Notes under the pieces: model-generated | The model's database searches: none | What the model saw: the letters and a program-made list of their open reading frames with translations, nothing else | What the model was told of the DNA's origin: nothing | Program-made: the position numbers and the translations under genes | NCBI GenBank assembly: GCA_016866385.1 | Contig: VGMU01000029.1 | Location: forward strand, 1-32,091 | Direction of reading: 5' to 3' | Length of the DNA stretch: 32,091 bases | Source of the DNA: Bacteroidota bacterium | Lineage (GTDB): Bacteria > Bacteroidota > Bacteroidia > Cytophagales > Cyclobacteriaceae | Part shown: piece after piece, positions 16,501-24,760 of the stretch | Position numbering within the stretch: position 1 is the first letter of the stretch | How the letters are laid out: each line of letters starts with the position of its first letter

Positions 16501-16546
16501 TTTGTTTAATGTTAAGTAATTGTTAACTTTCAAACAATCAGTTAAC
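16501..16546 (+). promoter_or_regulatory. Promoter with GTTAAC operator-like palindromes
   Basis: TTTG at 16501-16504, then 19 nt, then TAACTTTC at 16524-16531, one mismatch from the -7 consensus TAnnTTTG and at the canonical Bacteroidetes spacing. Two perfect GTTAAC palindromes (16522 and 16541, 19 bp apart) and a related GTTAAG at 16511 overlap the promoter, a plausible operator. Transcription would start about 25 nt before the ATG of the transglutaminase-like gene. Confidence 0.5.
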
Positions 16547-16562
16547 ATTGACTTGATGGATC

Positions 16563-17387
16563 ATGAGAAAAATGACCGCCCTCTTGCTCATTTATTTGGC
16601 TTTGGCCCCCATGGGGGTATGCCAACAACTGTATCTTTCTGAGGACCAAAGTCCCTCTTTTCCTGCAGCTAACACGAAGTCAAAAGATCTCGCCCCGAGT
16701 TCATTTGACTTGTTTGTACCCTTTCAAGAACAGGAAATAAAATCAAACAAATGGCAAGAATTATTGGCAGAATTGGATGCTAAGGCAGAGAAAAATCCAG
16801 ATTCTCTCTCCTTTGTTCGTAGTATTTTTCAAAAAGCCCATCAAAAAATATTCAAAGACTACAGCATGCATTCCACCTTTACGGAAATGCTACAGACAGG
16901 GGCATACGATTGTGTAAGCGGTTCGGCCGCACTAGGAATGCTCCTAGATCGCTATGGTTATACCTTTGATGTAATCGAAACAGACTACCATGTTTTTCTC
17001 CAAGTATACCTGGAAGGCAAGACCCTTATTCTAGAGAGTACCTTGCCCGTAGGGGGAATGATTACCTCGACCTCTGAGGTTAATAATTACTTGGGAGCTT
17101 ACCTTAATGAAGGTGTACCTGGAGTGAGAAATATCAACGAAGGCTTGGCAGGTACCAAAGTAGATATTTCGGACAACTCCATTTTTAGAAAAGTAAATTT
17201 GACTGAATTGGCTGGATTGCAGTACTACAACGAGGGCATTGTATTTTTTAATCAACAAGATTACAAGCAGGCCATTGACCAATTGAGCAAGGCTTATGCT
17301 TTGTATCCCTCCGAGCGCATAGATGGTCTCCGCGAACTCAGCAGGGAACTTGTCTACCACAGCTACGGACTAGATATTCGAAAATAA
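16563..17387 (+). CDS. Exported transglutaminase-like protein with C-terminal TPR
   Basis: A 274-residue protein with a signal peptide (ALLLIYLALAPMGVC, then QQLYLS). The middle has the transglutaminase/papain-like signature: Cys in TGAYDCVSGSAALGMLLDRY (near residue 119), then His in ETDYHVFLQV (near 144) and Glu in LILESTLP (near 159). The C-terminal ~70 residues (GLQYYNEGIVFFNQQDYKQA) form a TPR-like repeat, suggesting that it docks to another protein. Probably periplasmic. No operon partner: its stop faces SlyD on the other strand. Whether it cross-links, hydrolyses or is inactive cannot be judged. Confidence 0.75.
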   Translation: MRKMTALLLIYLALAPMGVCQQLYLSEDQSPSFPAANTKSKDLAPSSFDLFVPFQEQEIKSNKWQELLAELDAKAEKNPDSLSFVRSIFQKAHQKIFKDYSMHSTFTEMLQTGAYDCVSGSAALGMLLDRYGYTFDVIETDYHVFLQVYLEGKTLILESTLPVGGMITSTSEVNNYLGAYLNEGVPGVRNINEGLAGTKVDISDNSIFRKVNLTELAGLQYYNEGIVFFNQQDYKQAIDQLSKAYALYPSERIDGLRELSRELVYHSYGLDIRK

Positions 17388-17405
17388 TTCGGAGAATCTA
17401 CCAAT

Positions 17406-17430
17406 GAGGAATATCCCCTATGGATTCCTC
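17406..17430. terminator. Weak hairpin between convergent genes
   Basis: Stem GAGGAAT/ATTCCTC with an 11-nt loop between the transglutaminase-like gene and slyD. No clear T run on either side, so termination is only suggested by its position. Confidence 0.35.
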
Positions 17431-17440
17431 CACCTTAGAC

Positions 17441-17965
17441 TCAATGATGTGCATGGTGTCCGTCCGGACCATGGGCATGGCCGTGAGGCATCTCCTCAGG
17501 TAGGGCTGCCCTTATACTTACAATCTTCCTATCAAACTGTAAATCCAATCCCGCTAAAGGGGAATTAAAATCGAGATGTACCCCCATATAATCGACTTTC
17601 AGCACTTCCCCTCGCATGTGGTTTCCCTTATCGTCTTGCATGGGGATGACATTGCCAATGCGGAGTAGATCTTTATTTTTCTTGCCTTCCTCTTTGAAGT
17701 TGGCCTTAGGAATGATTACCCTTTTCGAATCATCGTAATCTCCATAGGCTTGTTCATAGCCCAAAGTAACAGAAAAGTTATCCCCCACAGACTTACCCAG
17801 CAGGGCTTGTTCGAGCAAGGGAAGAATCCCCTCATAGCCAACTAGAAAATAAAAAGGATCTTCCTCGGAGACAGTTTCAAACCAGCGCATGCCGCTTTCT
17901 CCATCGTCCACGTGCAAGGTATAGCTTACAGCGACTACGGTGTCTTTGGTCACTTTCATGGGCAT
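17441..17965 (-). CDS. slyD: FKBP-type peptidyl-prolyl isomerase, SlyD-like
   Basis: A 174-residue cis-trans prolyl isomerase/chaperone. The split FKBP domain is visible (TVVAVSYTLHVDDGESG, then GYEGILPLLEQALLGKSVGD near residues 43-62 and GVHLDFNSPLAGLDLQFD near 128-145) with the flap (IF) domain inserted between. The C-terminus HGHAHGPDGHHAHH is a His-rich metal-binding tail as in E. coli SlyD, which binds nickel. It works in the cytoplasm. Two in-frame ATGs (M1, M3) are possible starts. It lies 19 bp downstream of the Wzi gene on the same strand and may be co-transcribed with it. Confidence 0.9.
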   Translation of the reverse strand: MPMKVTKDTVVAVSYTLHVDDGESGMRWFETVSEEDPFYFLVGYEGILPLLEQALLGKSVGDNFSVTLGYEQAYGDYDDSKRVIIPKANFKEEGKKNKDLLRIGNVIPMQDDKGNHMRGEVLKVDYMGVHLDFNSPLAGLDLQFDRKIVSIRAALPEEMPHGHAHGPDGHHAHH

Positions 17966-17984
17966 AAATAATTAGCTAAATACA

Positions 17985-19685
17985 TCAGCGAAACATATAC
18001 GTAATCCCTAAATTACCGACGAGATTGGTTCGATCATAGCCAGGGATAAACCATTTTTCAGGCTTATTCTCTAAATACCACTTGTAGTTCAAGGTATTGA
18101 CAAATTGGAATTTGCCAGTGAGTAAGACATTGCCAAACTTCCATTCTGGGGTAAGTGAAAAGACTAAATCCACGTACTTGTTTCGGAAGTCCTTGACCTC
18201 TTCGTACCGGTAGTAGTAAAAGTCGTTGTTGTACTCGATGCGCTCCACATGAAATCCAATTTTTTTCAAGCCCTCTACCCAAGCGATTCCGGCAAAGATT
18301 TGATTACTCGCTGGGCCATTCCCTAGCCCGAGCATTTGTCCCATGTGCGTATAGCCATGCCTTACATGATCATGAATGTACCAGGTTCGCAATTGGCGAA
18401 TATTTTCTCGGATGGTCTGTCCTGAAAAGGTCATTTCGGAACTCAACTCCAAAAAGCGATTCTCTTTTTTCAGATCCATCAGGTGTGTAAACCCAAAGGT
18501 GAATGCTCTTCCTGATTCAGGCGTCGTGATAAAATCGATAAAGGGGCGGTCGTTATCCCTAGTCCCAAATTCTCCATAAAATTCAAACCTTCCTTTGGGG
18601 TCTATCCACCTAAAAAATCCTGCGCTGAATTGTTGTCTTTTAGCTTGTATGGTGTCTTGTACATTTTGTGCTTTTTTTCTACCATTAAAGACGGGCAAAA
18701 CATCTTCCAATAAAGAAATTTCAGAACGGTAGACGTTGTTGACAGAGCCAAATCCAAAAAATAATCCCGGTACCCACTTGGGCTGGTAGGTAAGTACAAG
18801 TCCTGAAAGCTGCCGATCACCATCTTCTTTTTTGGGATAATACACCGTATTTTGTTGAATGCTGTATTCGGAATGGGGAGGGAGATAATTAGAGGCCTTC
18901 AACTTCCCGGTAAGCACCTGCCCTTCAAAATGTCCAATAGCAGACTTTATGGGTTTTCGGGTAGACAGGGTATAGTGAAAAAAGCCTGGAGCTGAATTTC
19001 CCATGAGTAGGGAATTTCTTCTTCCCGGGCCCCACCAAATATTTTCGGTAGACACCCCCAAGGAAATGGCATCCAAGTTTAAACGAAAGCTTGACTGCCC
19101 TGGAAAAAATCTGCGGTACGGCACTTCTCCGAAACGCTCTGGCAAATCAATACGATTGAGGTATTCGTAGTAAAATAGAATGGTGGCCTGCTGCTCAATT
19201 GGGAAGCCTATATACGGTTTGTTTTGTGCTGCCACCCATTCGGGCTGCAGCTGAATACTAAACTTCCACCATTCTAGGTAAGCCCCCACACTAAATACCT
19301 GTTGCAAGCCTCTATTGGGGATCATGGGCCCATCGTTGGTGCCAAAAGCATAGTCTGAGGTATACTGACTACGATAGACGGCAGGAAGGGTTAAAAACTT
19401 TGCCTTTCCGTTTTTACTCAAGCGATGGTGAAACCAGGAGGTATCCAAATCTACCACGGAGCTATCCAAGTCAAAACCATGTTCTAAACCAAATGCAGCA
19501 GTAGGATGCAAGGGACGAATCATCCACGATGTGGTAGAATCAATCTTACCTGTCAATTGCAGCCTCCTCAAGTAATCGTCCAAAGAGGGCGCCCCCACCC
19601 AAATGGTCTGTGACTTAGCTACCGAACTGCCAAGAAGCAGCGCCAAACTGAGCATTCCAATAAAAGCTAGGGCATTGATGCGCAT
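17985..19685 (-). CDS. Wzi-like capsule assembly outer membrane protein
   Basis: A 566-residue protein with a signal peptide (ALAFIGMLSLALLLGSSVAKS) and a predicted 18-strand beta-barrel. The segment ENIWWGPGRRNSLLMGNSAP, with IWWGPG followed by TRKPIKS, is the hallmark of the capsule assembly Wzi family, and the C-terminus LGITYMFR ends in an aromatic-Arg beta strand. The family anchors or assembles capsular polysaccharide at the outer membrane. Its ATG at 19685 overlaps the preceding lipoprotein stop in TGATG, so translation is coupled; the longer frame upstream of 19685 is not used. wecB lies divergently beyond the lipoprotein. Confidence 0.9.
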   Translation of the reverse strand: MRINALAFIGMLSLALLLGSSVAKSQTIWVGAPSLDDYLRRLQLTGKIDSTTSWMIRPLHPTAAFGLEHGFDLDSSVVDLDTSWFHHRLSKNGKAKFLTLPAVYRSQYTSDYAFGTNDGPMIPNRGLQQVFSVGAYLEWWKFSIQLQPEWVAAQNKPYIGFPIEQQATILFYYEYLNRIDLPERFGEVPYRRFFPGQSSFRLNLDAISLGVSTENIWWGPGRRNSLLMGNSAPGFFHYTLSTRKPIKSAIGHFEGQVLTGKLKASNYLPPHSEYSIQQNTVYYPKKEDGDRQLSGLVLTYQPKWVPGLFFGFGSVNNVYRSEISLLEDVLPVFNGRKKAQNVQDTIQAKRQQFSAGFFRWIDPKGRFEFYGEFGTRDNDRPFIDFITTPESGRAFTFGFTHLMDLKKENRFLELSSEMTFSGQTIRENIRQLRTWYIHDHVRHGYTHMGQMLGLGNGPASNQIFAGIAWVEGLKKIGFHVERIEYNNDFYYYRYEEVKDFRNKYVDLVFSLTPEWKFGNVLLTGKFQFVNTLNYKWYLENKPEKWFIPGYDRTNLVGNLGITYMFR

Positions 19686-20347
19686 CAGGAGTTCGTTTGT
19701 ATGGCCAGAATAGAAATTTTTGAGATAGACCAAGACTCGTCACACAATGGCCAAGGGCTATTGGTCTGCTTGAGTTGGTCTCGCATGTAAAACCGAATGG
19801 AATCCGTCTGGGTATGTTCAATCAACTCTTCCACCCTATACCTGGTGGTGTAATTTTCTACTTTTCCAAACAAGCATAAGCCTGGCATATTGGTTTCTAT
19901 AGCCCCTGTTTTCGGGTTATTTTGCCTAAAAAAATCATTGGGAAAAGATTGGTACAAACAAAAGGTAGACACACAAGGCGTATTGGAGAAGGTAGTACGC
20001 ACAATATCCCGTCCATCAATCCCCATAAACCAATAATCTGGTCCCGAAATTCCGTCGTCTTTATTTCCATCCCAGGTATCGTGAATCAATAGCTCCACAG
20101 AAACTTTGAGGTAGTTGTGAGGAGGAAGTTCATAGAGTGTCACCGCTACTTCTTCATTGTTATAAAATCCAGCAATGGTGTCGTTTCTCCACACAAACAG
20201 TCTTCCATTTTCAAAGTTGGCAAGATTTGCCTTTGAAAAATTATTGGAATACACCTGTACTTGATTTTCTACCGTCTCCACACAAGAAGCCAATCCGAGA
20301 AACAATACCAAGGCAAAAAGATGAAGGCTAGGAAGCAACTTTCCCAT
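19685..20347 (-). CDS. Hypothetical lipoprotein upstream of wzi
   Basis: A 220-residue protein with a lipoprotein signal (LFALVLFLGLASC, Cys at residue 22) followed by a beta-rich domain, whose strands (NGRLFVWRNDTIAGF, LKVSVELLIHD, DYWFMGIDGRD) look like a jelly-roll or carbohydrate-binding fold. Four further Cys may form disulfides. I cannot assign a family. It is translationally coupled to the downstream Wzi gene (TGATG), so it likely works with that barrel at the outer membrane, perhaps in binding exopolysaccharide. Start at the ATG of 20347, because only this one gives a standard signal peptide; a longer frame adds 11 residues. Confidence 0.75.
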   Translation of the reverse strand: MGKLLPSLHLFALVLFLGLASCVETVENQVQVYSNNFSKANLANFENGRLFVWRNDTIAGFYNNEEVAVTLYELPPHNYLKVSVELLIHDTWDGNKDDGISGPDYWFMGIDGRDIVRTTFSNTPCVSTFCLYQSFPNDFFRQNNPKTGAIETNMPGLCLFGKVENYTTRYRVEELIEHTQTDSIRFYMRDQLKQTNSPWPLCDESWSISKISILAIQTNS

Positions 20348-20539
20348 GGTGCAGGGGGTATTTAAAAATTTATACAACAAAGAAACAAAAATCCCACTAC
20401 TTCTTCCAATACCCTTAATAGTTTGTTGCCCTATAGGTACTCAGGCAAATAAATGCGGAAGCTGGGAAGGTCTCAAAAGCAGAATTGCACTGAACATAGA
20501 GGATATTCCCTTATTTTTACATGTCCATCCCTGCATGAT

Positions 20540-21634
20540 ATGTCTCTTTTTACGCTAGTCGCTGGTGCCCGGCCCAATTTCATGAAAATTGCCCCTATCG
20601 TCCATGCCTTACAAAAAAAACAGTCCGAAGGGGTTGATGTTAAATTTCGCCTGGTGCATACGGGACAACATTACGACCAAAACATGTCCGGGGCCTTTTT
20701 TGAACAATTAAATATCCCTGCACCAGATGCCAACTTGGGTGGAGGAGGAGGCAGCCAAGCGGAGCAAACTGCATCTATCCTAGTCGCCTTCGAAAAAGAG
20801 CTAATGGCACATCGTCCAAATGTAGTCCTTGTTGTCGGGGACGTCACCAGTACCTTGGCTTGCTCGATCACCGCCAAAAAACTCCAAATCGATGTGGCCC
20901 ACGTGGAAGCAGGGATTCGCTCGGGAGACTTGAGCATGCCAGAAGAAATCAACCGCATGGTCACGGATGCTATCACCGATCACTTTTTTACAACTACTGA
21001 AATTGCCAATGCCAACTTGCGCCAGGCAGGCATAGCAGAAGAAAAAATTCATTGGGTGGGCAATACCATGATCGACACGCTTATCGCTCAGAAACCCAAC
21101 TTTAAAAAACCAGTAGGGTGCCCTTTTAATGACCTGGAGCCAAGAAATTACCTGGTCATGACCCTACATCGACCAGCCAACGTAGACCAAGAAGATTCCT
21201 TGCGAGAACTTATGGAGGCCATTTTGGAGGGAAGTGCTGGATTGCCCTTGGTTTTTCCAGTTCATCCTCGAACAGCAAAGAATATCGCAGGCTTAGGAAT
21301 TTCAGCTCCCAACTTACACCTGGTAGACCCTTTAGGATACTTAGAATTCAATTACCTGGTTCAGCATGCCAAAGGTATCATCACCGATTCGGGAGGAATC
21401 ACCGAAGAGAGTGCCGTGATGAATGTCCCCTGCATTACGCTGCGGGACAGTACCGAGCGTCCAGAAACCATCCACTTGGGCACCAACGAACTGGTAAGCA
21501 CGGATCCAAAAAACTTAAAGCCCTACTTGGACCAACTTCTTCGCGGATCTTGGAAGCAATACCAAGGCATTCCTCTTTGGGATGGGAAGGCTGCAAGTCG
21601 CATTGTAGAAGTGTTGCTGGATCAATATTTGTAG
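20540..21634 (+). CDS. wecB: UDP-N-acetylglucosamine 2-epimerase (non-hydrolysing)
   Basis: A 364-residue GT-B fold enzyme interconverting UDP-GlcNAc and UDP-ManNAc, supplying ManNAc-type sugars for surface polysaccharide. Motifs: LVAGARPNFMKIAPI at the N-terminus, VVGDVTSTLACS near residue 95, VAHVEAGIRSGDLSMPEEIN near 116-135, TLHRPANVDQED near 214, GIITDSGGITEES near 282 and RDSTERPETI near 304. The catalytic Asp, Glu and His positions of the family are in these segments. Start at ATG 20540; the frame extends 29 codons further but that part is not conserved. Divergent from lipoprotein-wzi, with a 192-bp gap for both promoters; a terminator follows. Confidence 0.96.
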   Translation: MSLFTLVAGARPNFMKIAPIVHALQKKQSEGVDVKFRLVHTGQHYDQNMSGAFFEQLNIPAPDANLGGGGGSQAEQTASILVAFEKELMAHRPNVVLVVGDVTSTLACSITAKKLQIDVAHVEAGIRSGDLSMPEEINRMVTDAITDHFFTTTEIANANLRQAGIAEEKIHWVGNTMIDTLIAQKPNFKKPVGCPFNDLEPRNYLVMTLHRPANVDQEDSLRELMEAILEGSAGLPLVFPVHPRTAKNIAGLGISAPNLHLVDPLGYLEFNYLVQHAKGIITDSGGITEESAVMNVPCITLRDSTERPETIHLGTNELVSTDPKNLKPYLDQLLRGSWKQYQGIPLWDGKAASRIVEVLLDQYL

Positions 21635-21662
21635 TTTACTTTTTTATAGAAATCAAGCAAAG

Positions 21663-21695
21663 AAAAAAGCCATCCCAGAAAAGGATGGCTTTTTT
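21663..21695. terminator. Bidirectional terminator between wecB and the TonB receptor
   Basis: Perfect 13-bp inverted repeat AAAAAAGCCATCC (21663-21675) / GGATGGCTTTTTT with a 7-nt loop. A/T tracts on both sides make it work in both directions for these convergent genes. Confidence 0.9.
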
Positions 21696-21713
21696 CTGAT
21701 ACGTGCTTTTTCC

Positions 21714-24673
21714 TTAGAAGGAAAATCCTACACTAAAGTTGACCCGAGTGCCAGGGGCTAGCTGAGTGAAGAATTGGTCTTGAGCTCCGTAGGAACTGAA
21801 GATAAATTCACGCTTGTCATTCAATAGGTTTTGTACCCCCAAGCTGGTTCGGATGCGTTCGTCTGCACCAAAGGTTTTGTTCACATTCAAGTTCAAGGAA
21901 TTGAAAGGTACGGCGTAGGTATCGGTACGGTTACCAAAGCCGACCATGTTTAAGGTAGGTCCTTGCACGTTGTAGTAGATCCCTGCTTCCCAACCTGTGA
22001 TGAAGTTAGAATAGGCTATGCCCGTATTTACAATGTAGGGAGCTTGCCCAGCCATATCGCGGGTAGTTCCAATTTTCTGGCCTTCTCGTGCAGTCAGCTG
22101 ACGTGATCTTTTTTCGGTAGCAGACATGGTGATTTGAGACTCGGTGAGTGTCACATTGCTGGTCCAAAGGAATTTTCCTAGGCTAGGGCTGATGAATTTC
22201 AAAGACTTTCGGAATTCCAATTCAACACCAAACACGGTACCGTTTCCTACGTTTCTAGGCTGAAAAGCTCCAGCGTCAGAAAGGAACTGCACAATTTCAA
22301 TTGGCTTTTCAAAGGTCTTGTAAAATACCCCTGCAGACCACATCTCACCTTTTGGCTGGAACATTTCCCAACGCAGGTCAAAATTATTGATGTTGGTCGA
22401 AACTAAATTGCCATCCCAAAGTACCTCAGTACCTGCATTGGTTGTCTCCTTGAATAGACCTCCGACAAAAGTACGACCCGAGATAGGATCAATGATTTCT
22501 GCAAAAGATAGTTCTTTAAAGGAAGGTCTAGCAATGGTTCTTGCCAATGAGAAACGAAGGTTCTGGGACTCCTTTAAATTCAGTACAAGATTCAGTGTTG
22601 GGAAGAAGTTAAGGTCGTCTAATACCTTCTTTTCATTGAAAATGATAGTTGAATTCTGGTTTGTACCCGTATAGTACTGAGTATATTTTTCAACTCGCAC
22701 ACCCATGATTGCCTTCAATTTCGGAAATGGATTGGCCTCGGTACTTACATAGCCTCCTATATTGGTTAGGGAGGATTGGAAGCTATTCGGATTGTTGGGT
22801 ATAAAGTCTGGATTAAAACGCACCCCATTTCTATTGGTAGCAGAGAATAAATTGCCTTCCTTCAAAACTGCATTCGGATTACCATCTAAAGAGGTAGATC
22901 CAGTGGCAAATTGGAAAGATTGGATTTCAAAATCACGCGCTTTGAAGGTGTAAGAGCCCCCAAATTTCAATTTAGCACCTTGATTCCATAAATTCATGCT
23001 TTTGATCAAATCCAACTTCCCAACCAAGTTATTCTCTTCCAAGTTTCTCCAGATCCGTGCTGGCAAACCCACTTCTGGCGAGATGGTATTGTTTGGAAGT
23101 CTAAATCGAGTAAAGCGGATATCTGGATCCTCGATGGTAGAGCGGGTAGGAGCTAATTTCCAATTCACTTCCCAAGATCCTCCTTTGATAAAATGGCTCC
23201 CTGAAAGCAGAATACTCGAAAGTCCACGCTGGCTATATTCTAGGTTGTACTGCTTAGCCTCGTAATTCGCACCCAAGTTGGAGCTTTCATAGTCGAAAAT
23301 ACCAGCTGCTTAGCCTCGTAATTCGCACCCAAGTTGGAGCTTTCATAGTCGAAAATACCAGCTTTGGATTCTCCATTTTGAAGGTGCAAAAAGTTGAGTT
23401 TGAACTTGGAAACTTTGGTTTTCAACGCAATTCCAGCAATACCTCCTAGCAGCACACTATTCACCCCATAATTACCAGACTGAATTTGAAGCGCCTCCAA
23501 TTCATTTTGGTTGGATTCGATTGGCTTGGCAAACAGGTTGAATTTTGCATCCTGATAAAATTCAGTCTCATTTTTATAGGTTATAGCAGCATTGTATCCC
23601 CAGGTAGCTCTTGGTCTTACGATTTGATTACCCAAGGAAAGGCTCAAACCGAAATCCATCATGGAAGTTTGGGTAGATGCTCCTAAGGTTTTATTGAAAC
23701 TTCTTAACAATTGTTGAAATTCTTGTCCTTTGGCTCCGTTTGGATTTCCAATTACATCAGCAAACTGTGGGATATCGGTTCTTCCTCCAGTAGGATTGGC
23801 TCGGGTTCCATCATCAAAGCCCAACCAGTCCGTCTTTCCTCCTTGGTAGGTCAAGTAATTTTTATTGAAGTGCATGGAAGGGTTTACCCCTCCAGATATG
23901 CTCAATCTGAAAGTCTTCTCTTCCGGAAAATCTTTGGTTTCAATATCTACCACCCCTCCTGTAAAATCTGCAGGAAGCTCTGCTGTAAAAGACTTGGATA
24001 CCACGATGTTGTCAATCACGTTGGTAGGGAAAATATCCATTTGGATGGTATTTCGGTCTGGATCCAGACCAGGAATATCCACTCCGTTCAATACGGTTTT
24101 GGTATATCGATCACCTAGGCCACGTACATACACGTATTTGCCTCCTTCGATGGAAACCCCCGTGACACGCTTTACTGCAGAAGCGGCATCTCCATCCCCG
24201 ATCTGACGAAAGGTTGCCGAGGATATCCCATCCAGTAAGTTGGGGGCATTTCGCTTCACCGACATCAAGGCAGACTCCGTAGTCCGAATCGCTGCAGCAG
24301 AGACAGTTACCGTTTCTAGTTCAGATTCCTCTGACTTTAAGAGCACATCCGAAAGCACGTTCACTTTTCCTGACTCCACCACTACCTCGGTCAAGTTGAC
24401 CGTAGCAAAGGAGATGTAGGAAATTTGTAACGTATAAGTTCCAGGAGCTATTTGTATTTCGAATTTACCATCAAAATCAGCGATGGCACCCGTGGAGGTT
24501 TCCTTTACCAAAATGGAGACCCCGTACAGAGGCTCGCCAGTGGATTCGTCAAAAACGGCGCCACGGATGGTGCCATTCTGGGCAAATACAAAGCCCGTAA
24601 TCAATTGAAATGCAATGATGAGGAGTAGAACAACCAGTGGTTTGATGGGTAGTTCTTGTTTTTTCTTGTTCAT
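21714..24673 (-). CDS. TonB-dependent receptor, reading frame broken by a 56-bp duplication
   Basis: An outer-membrane receptor split into an N-terminal frame (23240-24673) and a C-terminal frame (21714-23276). Removing one copy of the 56-bp tandem duplication at 23251-23362 gives one continuous 967-residue protein. The N-terminus has a signal peptide, then a carboxypeptidase-regulatory-like domain (GTIRGAVFDESTGEPLYGVS, residues ~34-110) and a plug domain (VKRVTGVSIEGGKYVYVRGL near 168, LPADFTGGVVDIETKDFP near 233). The remaining ~700 residues are the 22-strand barrel, ending in VNFSVGFSF with a terminal Phe. It imports an unknown substrate with the beta-helix lipoprotein encoded upstream on the same strand. 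The break is more likely an assembly error than a real pseudogene. Confidence 0.88.
23251..23362. repeat. Perfect 56-bp tandem duplication inside the TonB receptor
   Basis: The 56-bp unit starting TGCTTAGCCTCGTAATTCGC occurs twice in a row (23251-23306, 23307-23362) without a mismatch. It shifts the reading frame by two bases. The protein N-terminal frame reads SSNLGANYEAKQ and the C-terminal frame restarts with GANYEAKQ, the same peptide. Confidence 0.97.
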
Positions 24674-24708
24674 ACAGCGTTAAGAGAAAATCTAGTTGTA
24701 AAGGGAAA

Positions 24709-24746
24709 AAGGAAAGGAAGGATCCTTGCAAGACCTTCCTTTCCTT
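24709..24746 (-). terminator. Hairpin between lipoprotein and receptor genes
   Basis: Perfect 13-bp inverted repeat AAGGAAAGGAAGG (24709-24721) / CCTTCCTTTCCTT (24734-24746) with a 12-nt loop. On the minus strand it is followed by TTTCCCTTT, not an ideal T run. Lying between the two genes, it could attenuate the receptor relative to the lipoprotein, or stabilise the upstream mRNA. Confidence 0.55.
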
Positions 24747-24760
24747 GGGATAAAATTTAA

